From Plazaster borealis (lineage: Eukaryota; Echinodermata; Asteroidea; Forcipulatida; Labidiasteridae), in the NCBI GenBank assembly GCA_021014325.1, contig CM037459.1:14472501-14536500 (forward strand): 64,000 bases of DNA, written 5' to 3'. Position 1 is the first letter of the stretch. Every line of letters begins with the position of its first letter. The notes under the pieces are model-generated. The model searched no databases. It was not told where the DNA came from and worked only from the letters and a program-made list of their open reading frames with translations. Positions 35,337 to 44,634 of this stretch are shown piece after piece. Made by a program: the position numbers and the translations under genes.

Positions 35337-35405
35337 GTTGGTGGCTGGCCGCTGTTAATGGACCTCGCCTTCGGCTCGTTCCATTAACAGCGGCCAGCCA
35401 CCAAC
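35337..35405. repeat. 26-bp perfect hairpin (foldback)
   Basis: Arms 35337-35362 and 35380-35405 are exact reverse complements (outer end GTTGGTGGCTGGCC, inner end TTAATGGA). The 17-nt loop contains GCCTTCGGC, itself a small hairpin. The flanks are partly mirrored as well (GGTATTTATTACC and GGTCATTACC), so it may be the core of a small foldback transposon. Confidence 0.9.
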
Positions 35406-36064
35406 CCGGTCATTACCATCATCACACTGTTAATCCCTAATTAACACATGACATGAAGGCCCTACGCACACGCTGAAACTGTACTTTGTATGCACTTTGC
35501 ACGTGTAATTTAGTTGGCGTGTGTATGTACATGCATAGTCTTGGTTCCAAGACGCTGCATGTAGGAATACATTTGGCGTCGCTCGATGTTTCATTGTATA
35601 TTGCAAACCCAAATAGTGAAAAATTCAATATTTGAAAACGTCATAACTCCTGAACTACACATTGGATATTTACAATCTACATATCATATTGTGGCGGAAT
35701 TGCATTTGTTAGGGGCAAATTACAATCTGATCCTAGGCCCAATTATACCTCAGGCTTGAAGATCCTTGAGTGATCTGAAGGCTAAGGGACAAGGTCCGTT
35801 TTGGAGGAAATATACCGCCGATTGCGTAATGATTGTCTAATCCTATTGCTACACAGTTACTCAAATACACGGACACCTTGACAAGTGGACTGTCGGTGAA
35901 CTGAACACAAGCTCATTTATTGCATCAATCAACAATTTAATCAACAGTGTACAAAATTGGGCAGGGGTTTCTTTATTTACAACCTGTTTCTTCGGGCCAA
36001 TGAACCTGTTATACCATAATGTCACCTTTAAATACTGAGTCCCACACAGCCGTGTATAATCCTT

Positions 36065-36360
36065 AACACTGGCATGTAACCATAGTAACCCTAGTATGTA
36101 ACCATAAGTCTTTCATGTAACCCTATGTCTTTCATGTAACCCTATCCTTTACATGTAATCGTACTCCTTACATGTAACCATACTTCTTGTATGTAACCAT
36201 ACTGCTGGTATGTAACCTTACTGTCTTACATGTAACCGTACTTCTTACATGTAACCGTACTGCTGGTATGTAACCTTACTGTCTTACATGTAACCGTACT
36301 GCTGGTATGTAACCTTACTGTCTTACATGTAACCGTACTTCTTGCAGGTAACCCTACTTT
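36065..36360. repeat. LTR minisatellite, ATGTAACC(A/G/T)TACT units
   Basis: About fifteen short units of 18-20 bp built around ATGTAACCGTACTTCTTAC and ATGTAACCTTACTGTCTTAC. The other LTR has the same array at about 45014-45330 with one more 19-bp unit. Confidence 0.9.
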
Positions 36361-36689
36361 GCTAGTAACCCTGCATTCATGTACCCACGGACAGTGTGGC
36401 CTCGAAAGGTCTCTACCGTACGCGGAACACTAAATACCGGTCACCACGACAAGCAATGAATTTGTGGTAACCCTAAAACTTCAACACCCCGAGGACGCGA
36501 CTCACGCTGTCCAAGTGTGCGTTTAATTATATACACTAAATATCTCTACACTTCTAGAAGGTGCTTTTTCTCTAGTCACAAGCTAACACTTTTGTGACCG
36601 ACAACTACACTCCTCTAGCGTGTCTCCACAACCAACACAGCAAAATATATACACAGCAATATTTACAACTCATGCAAGGATAATCTTGT

Positions 36690-36865
36690 ATCTAGCCTAT
36701 CACCCAAAATACAAGGATAAACTAACTTGTATGAAGGCTCCTAGCCTATCACTCAAATACAAGGATAAACTAACTTGTATGAAGGCTCCTAGCCTATCAC
36801 ACAAATGCAAGGATAAACTAACTCGTATGAAGGCTCCTAGCCTATCACACAAAATGCAAGGATAA
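36690..36865. repeat. LTR minisatellite, 46-bp units, 3-4 copies
   Basis: Units share AAGGATAAACTAACT, GTATGAAGGCTCC and TAGCCTATCAC. The same array is at about 45654-45829. The open frame 36620-36865 is a reading of this array. Confidence 0.9.
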
Positions 36866-37191
36866 ACACAAGATAACACAGCGGTCAAGGTTAACTTACG
36901 GTCTATCTGCTCTGCTAATAAACCTATCGGTTCGGCGCTCTATAATCTTTGCTATCAGCAACTAACTTGCTCTACAACTATTCTGCAACTGCCCTCTATG
37001 GCCAGCCCCGCTGCCACATCGCCCAAACATGAGGCCCCAAAGCGCCAATGCGCACGCGCACCCTGCCAGTCCGGGTCACTGCACGCGCTAAGCTCCTCCT
37101 ACTTGCATTGCCAAGTCGTCACGCTGCACGACCTGCAAAATACACACTAATATACAACAATCACATGTTAGTCACATGCATTTCCGTCACA

Positions 37192-37747
37192 AAGGCCCAA
37201 GCAATGGCCGAGTCGTCCCCGACTCGTCAGCCATAACTAACAAAAAATAAAAGGAAATGCATTAGTCCTTAAGTGTTTCTTTACAAAACAATATAACACT
37301 TAAGGGGGGGGGGCCTGTTTCTGACCTCATTAAATATTCACAAACTTTATACAGTTGGAAAAGGACCAGTTTTTAAGAAACACAATTTGCAGCATGATCC
37401 GCCTTAATCTCACGTTGAACACATAATCACAAAATTTATACAGATTTAAGGAATGTCTCTAGAAATCACCAAACAAAAATCACAACTAGTACCCTTTTGT
37501 CGTAAAATACACTTTTCAAAGAGTTACTTTCCTCTTTGGCAAAACTTATGGAGGTAGTTTGACAAGCTTTGCATCAATCCCTGGCAGGAAGAATAAATAT
37601 ATATAAAAATACAGTTGGTTGTCACCCTTTTTCTTTATACAAATTTAAGATTGGCAAGATTCGTTAATTAGTACAAAAGAACACCGACAGTATAAAACCT
37701 TAAATAAGGGCAAAAATGTTACTGGAAAACAAAATAGAAAGAATGCT
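37192..37747 (-). other. Ty3/gypsy 3' internal noncoding region
   Basis: Between the last ORF and the 3' LTR, with no gene seen. A G10 run on plus (near 37302) is a C-run in element sense. The sequence next to the LTR is not purine-rich, so the polypurine tract is not obvious. Confidence 0.55.
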
Positions 37748-38260
37748 CTAGTTACCAACCGAAGAACCCTGGATATATCGTCCCTCCTCGTCAACCTCCA
37801 CTTGAGTGACCCTTATCTCGTTGTGGTCACGGCGATTCACTACCGCTCCATCCATAATAGTGGTCACGGTCAGATGGCGTATCTCCCGTGCAGCTCTTGT
37901 GACTCTCCTTGGTGGGGGTTGCTCCGGGGTATGTGGCGTGAAGGGTACCTGGGTCGGAGGCACAACATCACCCTCATATCCTCTTGTTACAGGGCCCTGT
38001 TGTCTCGGTGCCTCAGCATTCTCTTGGGGTGCAGTGATGTCCTGGTCGTGGGGTTGTTCTACCTCTGCCAAGGCCGGCATCGAATCAGCTGAGGATGAAG
38101 GCGAAAAGGGGCAACTTGCCTCATAAGCTCCAGCATGGCTCTGGGCTTGCCAGTCAGGCCGATAGGGACCACTGGGGAACTGGGGTCCGCCATGAGGGGG
38201 GACATCGGCGTGGGGGACAACGACAGCACTGGCTGGTCCGTCTCCTCTTTCTCTTCCCAC
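37748..38260 (-). CDS. Accessory proline-rich ORF of the Ty3/gypsy element
   Basis: 170 codons, opening at GTG 38260 with no in-frame ATG close by, so the true start or a splice junction is unknown. The composition is proline/alanine-rich, with a basic patch (PPPRRVTRAAREIRHL) near residue 118. No domain, signal peptide or membrane segment is recognised. It lies 82 nt downstream of the C2H2 ORF in another frame, in the position where some retroelements carry env. It might be the second exon or a frameshifted tail of the C2H2 ORF, or noncoding. Confidence 0.4.
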   Translation of the reverse strand: MGRERGDGPASAVVVPHADVPPHGGPQFPSGPYRPDWQAQSHAGAYEASCPFSPSSSADSMPALAEVEQPHDQDITAPQENAEAPRQQGPVTRGYEGDVVPPTQVPFTPHTPEQPPPRRVTRAAREIRHLTVTTIMDGAVVNRRDHNEIRVTQVEVDEEGRYIQGSSVGN

Positions 38261-38342
38261 TCTATCTCAGGGGGGCCCCTTGGGAAGCACTAAGGGTGGG
38301 TTGGCCAGCTTCCCCAACTATTCGGGCTACCGTCGCCTCTCT

Positions 38343-38546
38343 CTATTGGTGTAGATGCACTGAGGCGATGTGAGCGTTCATCACGCTCTGTTGACCAGCC
38401 AGGTAGTCACAGGAGGGGCACTGTAGGCTCCGCTCCTTGTGGTGGTCTGACTCGATATGCCGCCACAGGCCTTGACGGTAAAAATATACCTTGTCGCATT
38501 GGAGGCAGCGGTACGTCCTCGGCTTTGACTTTGAAGTCTTCGGCAT
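38343..38546 (-). CDS. Accessory two-finger C2H2 zinc-finger ORF of the Ty3/gypsy element
   Basis: 67 codons from an ATG at 38546. Two C2H2 fingers are complete: CLQCDKVYFYRQGLWRHIESDH and CPSCDYLAGQQSVMNAHIASVH in outline (CX2CX12HX4H each), after a basic N-terminus. The protein would be expected to bind nucleic acid; its role in the element is unknown. About 20-25 nt upstream of the ATG, a pyrimidine-rich tract ends TTACTTGCAG|GG, a good splice acceptor. Expression from a spliced subgenomic RNA, as for env genes, is therefore plausible (inference). It begins 120 nt after the pol stop. Confidence 0.6.
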   Translation of the reverse strand: MPKTSKSKPRTYRCLQCDKVYFYRQGLWRHIESDHHKERSLQCPSCDYLAGQQSVMNAHIASVHLHQ

Positions 38547-38665
38547 CCTAGCCACTGGTCACTCCCCTGCAAGTAACCACAAAAACAATAGGTCAACCTT
38601 CCAACCACAACTTAAATTCTCAGAAAGACTGATTCTCTCCCAACTCGTGTACCATACTTCCCTGC

Positions 38666-40879
38666 CTAGCGAAACCGCAGGGGTACTCTATGTCTTCTCT
38701 CTGGGTACCGCCTCTGTGGTGTTTCACCAGTGACCTCTGGTAAACTACCCAGCTGACCTTCGACCTCAGGGTCACCAGTGATGGTGTCATCCATCATGGG
38801 ACCTTCATTACCTCCCTCACCAGGGGTTTCCTCTTGAGATTCGATAATCTCAACCTCTTGTATCTCAAACTGTGGGCTAGTCGCTCCTTCGACGAGAGGG
38901 CTTTCTGTCATCACCCCCTCGCTGAGCTGACTGACCCAAGGTTCTAACTCTTCACCGACATATGGTTTTAGTCGGTCGACGTGGACCACCTTGAGTTTGC
39001 CTCCTCGCCGAAGCTGGATGCGCACCACCACGTCAGACAACCTCTTCACCACAAGCCATGGTCCTTCCCAACGCACTTGTAGCTTGGGGGACACATGCTT
39101 TTTCTTTGCAGGATTATGCAGCCACACAAATTGACCCTCCCGCAGTCCATGAGTCGATGCATGTCGGTCGTAGTTTCGCTTCTGTCTGCGGGCACTTTTC
39201 CCGAGGCAGACCTTTGCTCTCTCATGAGCTTGTTGCATATTGCCTCGCAACTTCTCAGCAAAGTCAGTTCTGGCGTCATTCTCGACCTCCGGACTCCCAG
39301 TCACCAGATCCACCGGAATGCTAACTTCACGACCCAACATCATCATATGGGGGGTCTCCCCAGTCGACTCTTGCGGTGTGCATCGATAAGCAAAGGTGGC
39401 ATAAGGGAGGAACTCATCCCAATCCCTTTGCCTCTTCTTTGGATCAATGAACATCGCCACAATGTTTACCAGCGTCTTATTGAATCTCTCCACCATACCA
39501 TCCGACTTAGGATTGTATGCGGTCGTTCGAGTCTTTGTAATGCCCGGTAGCTGGCACATTTCCACAAACACCTCAGACTCGAAATTTCTGCCCTGATCTG
39601 AGTGCAGTTCTTGGGGCACTCCAAATCGACACACAAACTCGTTCACCAACTTGAGAGCAACAGTCCTTGCAGTGGAATCAGGAAGAGGATACGCTTCCAT
39701 CCACTTGGTGCAGTAATCGCCAACCACCAAAATCCACTTATTGCCCCTGTCCGATGTGGGCAGTGGCCCAAGCAAATCTATGGCCACCCGTTCCATCGAA
39801 ACGCCGACCCTGTACTGCCTTAGAGGGGCGAGCCTTCTCTTAGCAGCAAATTTCCTTCTGGCGCAGAGGTCGCAAGCCCGCAGGGACGACCGTACATCTG
39901 CCGACATACCTGCCCAGAAGTACCTGAACTTTGTCTTAGCCAACGTTTTACTGACACCCAAATGACCACTGAGTTGTCCACCGTGCAACTCCTCTATAAC
40001 ACCTTTCCTCAACTTCTGTGGCAAGACCAAAAGCCACCTCACAGACTTCCATTTGTCGGACTCCCAGCGCCGACACAACAGTCCTTCCCTGACCTCTAAT
40101 TGGTCCCACTGAGACCAATAGGTTTTCGGGGCTCTGGAAGAGTGGGACAGAGTCTTCCACTCGGGCCGATCATTACCCTCCTCCTTGGACTTGAGAAGCC
40201 AACTCATCGTCCCATCTTCCAGTTGAGCCGCCCTCATCTCTTCTCCAGAAATCATTGGTTGGGCCACCAGACCCCTAACCAACGACTCTCTACCCCGAGT
40301 TTCCACCTCGGGCACCGTGTGACCTGACTTGTCACTTGTTGGCTCCTCCCGGCCGCACTGCTTACACTGTCTCCTCGACAAGCCATCAGCATTTCCATGC
40401 TTCTTCCCCGGCCGGTGTTCTACGACCAAATCATACTGCGATATCACCTCCATCCACCGGGCCAGCTGACCTTCTGGATTCTTGAAGTTGAGAACCCATT
40501 TCAACGCAGCATGGTCAGTTCTGACTGTAACCCTGCGACCATACAAGTACTGCTTGAAATCCTTCAAGTAGACAACAACAGCCAACAACTCCCTTCGTGT
40601 GACACAATAATTCCGCACAGGTCTGCTGAGCTTTCGACTCGCATAAGCCACCACCCTTTCTACACCATCTTGGACCTGGGATAAGACCGCCCCAATGCCC
40701 TCCCCACTGGCATCGGTGTCCAAAATGAAATCACCTTCTGGATTGGGATACGACAGAATCGGGGCAGCCTGGAGTCTGTCCTTTAACTCGTCGAACGCCC
40801 TTTGACATGACTCAGTCCACACAAACACCCTTGATTTCTCCGTCAAGGCGTGAAGGGGACTTGCACGTCTCGTACGCAC
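38666..40879 (-). pseudogene. Ty3/gypsy pol, 3' part: RNase H and integrase
   Basis: About 737 codons, open from just after a deletion. RNase H is complete in its acidic residues (LDTDASGEG, RRELLAV, RTDHAALKW, NADGLSR). Integrase follows with an HHCC zinc-binding region (HGGQLSGHLG, CDLCARRK) and the DDE core in AIDLLGPLP, HSDQGRNF and SDGMVERFN. The C-terminal GPWLVVKRLSD region and an acidic tail end at 38666. I see no chromodomain. It is in a different frame from the upstream RT because of the break at about 40850-40880. The first residues of the frame have no functional ATG; it would be part of one polyprotein. Confidence 0.92.
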
Positions 40880-42495
40880 CTTGGAACAGGCCAGTCAGAA
40901 ACTGCCTTAGCCTTTTCCGGATCTGTAGCAACCCCTTCTGCGGACACGATGTGCCCCAGATAAGCCACCGACTTCTGAAACAAGTGACACTTGCTTGGCT
41001 TAAGCTTAAGCCCAGCGTGTCGGAGCCTATTCAACACAACTTTGAGACGCTCTAGAGTCTCCATTACGGTTTGCCCAAAAACGATGATGTCATCCAGGTA
41101 GATTAGCAAAATCTCCCACTGCAACCCAGCCATGACCTTCTCCATCAACCGTTCAAAGGTGGCTGGAGCGTTGCATAGCCCAAACGGCATGCACTTCCAA
41201 CGGTAAAGTCCGTTCCTGACAACAAACGTAGACTTCTGGCTAGCATCCTCATCTAGGGCAACCTGCCAATACCCTGATGCTAAGTCAAGCGTTGTAAACC
41301 ACTTGGCCCCAGTCAATGCATCAAACGTCTCATCAATCCGGGGTACCGGGTAAGCATCCTTGATGGTGACTGCGTTCAACTTCCTGTAATCAACACAGAA
41401 GCGCTTAGTCCCATCCTTTTTGCTAACCAAAACAACATTTGCCGCCCAAGGACTATCAGAGGGTTCAATAACTCCTCTCTTCAACAAATCACCGACCTGC
41501 CTTTGAATCTCTTCCTGGTTGCAGTAGGGATGCCGCCTTGGTCTTTCTTTGACCGGCGGAGCATCACCTGTCTTAATATGATGTTGCACCATATCTGTCC
41601 TACCAATGTCATGTTCTCCTTTCGAGAAAACATCCTGGAAGTTAGCCAAGCACTTCCGGACCTCTCCATGGTACTTAGCCTCTACATTGGCTGTACCCCG
41701 ACTAAACAGATCATGCAAATGCATAGGCAAGCCCTGCTTTTCCCTTGATGTCTGTTCAGTGTCACCACTAATCGCCTCAGCCTCTACCTGGGAGACTACC
41801 CCCACTGTCGTTCCTGCCCGAGCAACTCTCTTTTCTCGCCCTGGATTAAACAGTCTCAATGGAATTACTTCCGACTCCATGCTGACTAGGGACCTGGCCA
41901 ACACCAGCCCTTTCTGAGCCAACTCACCACCACCCTCTAAAGGTTCAACAATAGCCAGACCGGCTACATCAACCTTTCCTCTGGAAAGCACACCAGGGAC
42001 GACTGCCTCATGGCCTGAAGGGATGACTGTGGTCCTCGAAACCACCACTCGCCCAATGAAGGGTTCACCAGCTATACTGGTGCACTTGATTCGCTCCCCA
42101 CTGAGCCGAAGTTCCTTCAACTGGAAATCCAAATTTCCCCCGGTGGGCACCAGAAAATCCATCCCCAGGATGCCTGGGTACTTCATTTCAGTAAATGTCG
42201 CCTTCACCAAATGAGCCGTCCGACCAACTTGTACCTCTACCAAAGCACTGCCCAACACTGCCAAAGGGCTACCATCAATCTGTTTAACCTGGACACCCTC
42301 CGTTTCCAAGGCGGGTCTACGCTCTTTTGGTATTTGGTAGTATATGGCACTACTTATTAAAGTATCGGTGGACCCTGTGTCAATTAAAAACCGACACTTG
42401 GTAGCCCTTACCAATCCATCAACAAATAGTCCATAGCGGGGACTAAGACTGGACATGGGCAGTGTAATTACTCGCCCGTCCCCTTGTCTTGACAT
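40843..42495 (-). pseudogene. Ty3/gypsy pol, 5' part: protease and reverse transcriptase
   Basis: 550 codons from an ATG at 42495 that overlaps the gag 3' end by 28 nt in the -1 frame. The aspartic protease motif is FLIDTGSTDTL (DTG near residue 40). The reverse transcriptase has WAANVVLVSKKDGTKRFCVD, TTLDLASGYWQV, MPFGLCNAPATF and the catalytic YLDD. The text breaks after WPVPRCVRDV. The connection segment that should follow in Ty3 RTs is missing, roughly 20 residues, and the frame then ends. Translation of pol could use -1 frameshifting or the overlapping ATG. I see no clear slippery heptamer. Confidence 0.92.
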
Positions 42496-44069
42496 TTTGC
42501 CTCCCCTACCACCACCGCTGCTGTTTTGTCTCTTGGACCCCCTTGTACTACCAGCCTGTCCGTGGGTCCCTCTTGAGGCTGGTTGTCGTTTCCCTGGTTC
42601 GGGGTAAACTGTCTACGAGGTTTCCGACACTCACGGGCGAAATGCCCCAAACCCCCACAATTAAAACACCTCCTCTGACCGGGTTCCGTCCCCTGGGGCT
42701 TGTGCTTCTCCAATGATGAAGGCACACCCTCGGTGGAACTCCGATTTCCCAATGACTTCAACATCTCTGCCATCGTCTGCAAAGTACGAGCCTGCTCACT
42801 GAGGTTTGTTTCCAAACTTCCCAGCCTCTGCTCCATACCCACAGAGTCAGCAGCCCTTGCCAATTTGGCGGGCTGTCGATCCAGTAACCTTTGACGTTCG
42901 ACCCGGTCAAAGTTCTCCGTCTCTAAAGCCGCCTGAATGGCCTCGTCCAAATTCATCGGACGGGCCCTGTTGATGCCTTCACGGATGGAATGATTATCCA
43001 CCGCATCAATAAAATGGTTCTTTGCTAACCGGTCACGAGCAACTTCCTCAATTTCAGGGTATGCTCGAGCCGTCAGCTCCTGAATTGCCTGGCCCAACTC
43101 TTGCAGGGTTTCCTTCGACCCCTGCCGCCTGTGTCGCAATTCGACCAGAAAGTTCTCACTTTGACGACCAGAGCCAAATTTCCGTTCCAACAACTTGACA
43201 AGGGCAGTGTACTTATAAGTTTGCCCTGTCTCACCCAACAACCGGAGTGCATTACCCTGCAGGCTTGCGGTCAAAAACCTTACGGCCTGTTCGTCACTCC
43301 AGCCGTTTACCTCACGGCACGACTCAAAATGGCGGTAGTACTCCTTCCAGAGAACCTTACCATTGTACCGATCAGGATTTATGTATGGCCGTCGATTTAC
43401 TCGATCCAAACCTCCCCTCTGATCTGTCTCACCTCCAACCAACAAACTCCCTCCTGGTGGCTGGGGCTTCACCGGGAGGCCAACCACCTCCTCAGCTGAA
43501 CTGCTGTTACATGCCTTCTGCACTGGGCAGGCCATGCTACTTAACAGTTCGCTGTTGGTCTGCTTGGGTTCAACCACCTCGTTATCGTCCAGGAACGGGT
43601 TGGTACTTCTTCTACCCTGTTCCGCAACATCCTGTCCCGAAAGGAACAACGACAACTCATCAAGACTCTGTCTGGTCGATGCCTTAGTTATGGGAGTAAC
43701 CTCAAGTGCTTGGGAAAACATCCCTGAGCCCCCACGCCTAAGAGGTGTACTTTCCTCAAAGCTGACCTCCTTCCTCACCCTGGGTGCGCCATCAAGTACC
43801 GAGTTGGTAGTTGATCGCTTCCCCAACGAGGGAGAGGCATACCCAGACGTCTCGTCTCTCAACCGAAAGTCCACATCAGAATCTACCTGATGCCTCACAT
43901 GCTCATCCTCACTTGGCATGTATTCTTTGGACGGCCCCTTCATGGCAGCTTCCAACTTCTTTGCAAGGAGATCCTTCTCCCATTGCAGAAATTGGGCTTC
44001 CATGCGGAGCCTCTGCACCTCAATTTCTACACCTGAGGTGCTCATCCTACCCTTCGCTTCTTCTGTCAT
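42468..44069 (-). CDS. Ty3/gypsy gag
   Basis: 533 codons from ATG 44069. The start is supported because this ATG overlaps the stop of the preceding ORF as ATGA and because the helix-rich N-terminus begins there. The N-terminus (IEVQRLRMEAQFLQWEKD) is a likely coiled coil. A retrotransposon gag domain lies in the middle (YFRHFE-like text, LLERKFGSGRQSENF, ELRHRRQGSKETLQELGQ). Near the C-terminus is a CCHC knuckle CFNCGGLGHFAREC. Gag forms the particle and packages RNA. The frame is intact. The open frame extends upstream to 44228 but without ATG. Confidence 0.9.
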   Translation of the reverse strand: MTEEAKGRMSTSGVEIEVQRLRMEAQFLQWEKDLLAKKLEAAMKGPSKEYMPSEDEHVRHQVDSDVDFRLRDETSGYASPSLGKRSTTNSVLDGAPRVRKEVSFEESTPLRRGGSGMFSQALEVTPITKASTRQSLDELSLFLSGQDVAEQGRRSTNPFLDDNEVVEPKQTNSELLSSMACPVQKACNSSSAEEVVGLPVKPQPPGGSLLVGGETDQRGGLDRVNRRPYINPDRYNGKVLWKEYYRHFESCREVNGWSDEQAVRFLTASLQGNALRLLGETGQTYKYTALVKLLERKFGSGRQSENFLVELRHRRQGSKETLQELGQAIQELTARAYPEIEEVARDRLAKNHFIDAVDNHSIREGINRARPMNLDEAIQAALETENFDRVERQRLLDRQPAKLARAADSVGMEQRLGSLETNLSEQARTLQTMAEMLKSLGNRSSTEGVPSSLEKHKPQGTEPGQRRCFNCGGLGHFARECRKPRRQFTPNQGNDNQPQEGPTDRLVVQGGPRDKTAAVVVGEAKCQDKGTGE

Positions 44070-44236
44070 ACTGCGGTGTCGTATACGTTCGGAATTGCAC
44101 CCCGCGTAGTCGAAGCCAACCACCGAATACCCTGCCTCTGATCTTGTACCAAGCGCCAACCACAATAGTAAAGCACACTCACCAGACCCAGACAAGCCAG
44201 TATAAGACACAACAGGACAATCAACCACATTAGCAT
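44066..44236 (-). CDS. Small membrane-segment ORF directly before gag
   Basis: 56 codons from ATG 44236. Residues 2-24 are a single hydrophobic segment (MLMWLIVLLCLILACLG...), followed by a basic tail with RLVQDQRQGIRW. Its TGA stop overlaps the gag ATG as ATGA, the arrangement used for termination-reinitiation. It starts 14 nt after the stop of the previous small ORF and uses a third frame. I recognise no family. A chance hydrophobic leader ORF is the alternative. Confidence 0.45.
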   Translation of the reverse strand: MLMWLIVLLCLILACLGLVSVLYYCGWRLVQDQRQGIRWLASTTRGAIPNVYDTAV

Positions 44237-44250
44237 AAGTTTGCTTGAAC

Positions 44251-44529
44251 CTACAAAGTTGCTACACTCGGCCACGGACCACTAGGTGACGGAGTCACTT
44301 CTAGCATCGCAGTCTGTGTTGCATTTCTCTGTAATTCCAAACCTTGCGAAACTCCAGCACTGCAAATCTGACCAGTCAAACTGTTAATTCTCAGCAGTGT
44401 CAAGTTCTGGTCCCTTGCAATTCGTCGTAACCGCCTCAACTCCAAACGAGTCTTAGCAAACTGACAAGTCGCGACCAGAACAACAATGGCAACTATCACT
44501 AACAGAACAACAACAATCCACACTCTCAT
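44251..44529 (-). CDS. Small membrane-anchor ORF in the Ty3/gypsy leader
   Basis: 92 codons from ATG 44529, about 83 nt downstream of the primer-binding site. Residues 3-21 are strongly hydrophobic (RVWIVVVLLVIVAIVVLVA), followed by an arginine-rich stretch (KTRLELRRLRRIAR) and a polar tail. This looks like a signal-anchor with a cytoplasmic basic flank. No family is recognised. Two consecutive membrane-segment ORFs ahead of gag are not part of the usual Ty3 layout. Confidence 0.5.
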   Translation of the reverse strand: MRVWIVVVLLVIVAIVVLVATCQFAKTRLELRRLRRIARDQNLTLLRINSLTGQICSAGVSQGLELQRNATQTAMLEVTPSPSGPWPSVATL

Positions 44530-44614
44530 CGCCAACCTCTTTAACTTGTGTATTCGCCTTTCAATAGAAAGAGGCGTTTACCTTAACAGGAATTAAACTT
44601 AATCATTCGCAATC

Positions 44615-44632
44615 ATCCCACTTCTGACACCA
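44615..44632 (-). promoter_or_regulatory. Primer-binding site for tRNA-Leu
   Basis: On plus the sequence CCCACTTCTGACACCA (44617-44632) equals the 3' end of a tRNA-Leu(CAA) including CCA, as I know it from animal tRNAs. In element sense it is the complementary primer site, 2 nt from the 5' LTR end. The match extends to 18 nt. Confidence 0.88.
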
Positions 44633-44634
44633 TT

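Larger units (their letters stand above)
34893..35689. other. Noncoding between transposons; two hairpins and a cassette end
   Basis: No gene seen. It contains the GCGTTCACGC hairpin (35050-35086) and the 26-bp-stem hairpin (35337-35405). From about 35625 it is the satellite cassette that the Ty3 element interrupts. Confidence 0.6.
35690..37191 (-). repeat. Ty3/gypsy 3' LTR (in element sense)
   Basis: 1502 bp with TGTGGCGG and CGTCACA at its plus-strand ends. It contains two internal minisatellites (about 36065-36360 and 36690-36865) and lacks one 19-bp unit present in the other LTR. Confidence 0.95.

Noticed and set aside
39046..40684. Many short plus-strand frames opposite Ty3 pol
   Set aside because: Shadows of the minus-strand pol gene, which has clear RNase H and integrase motifs.
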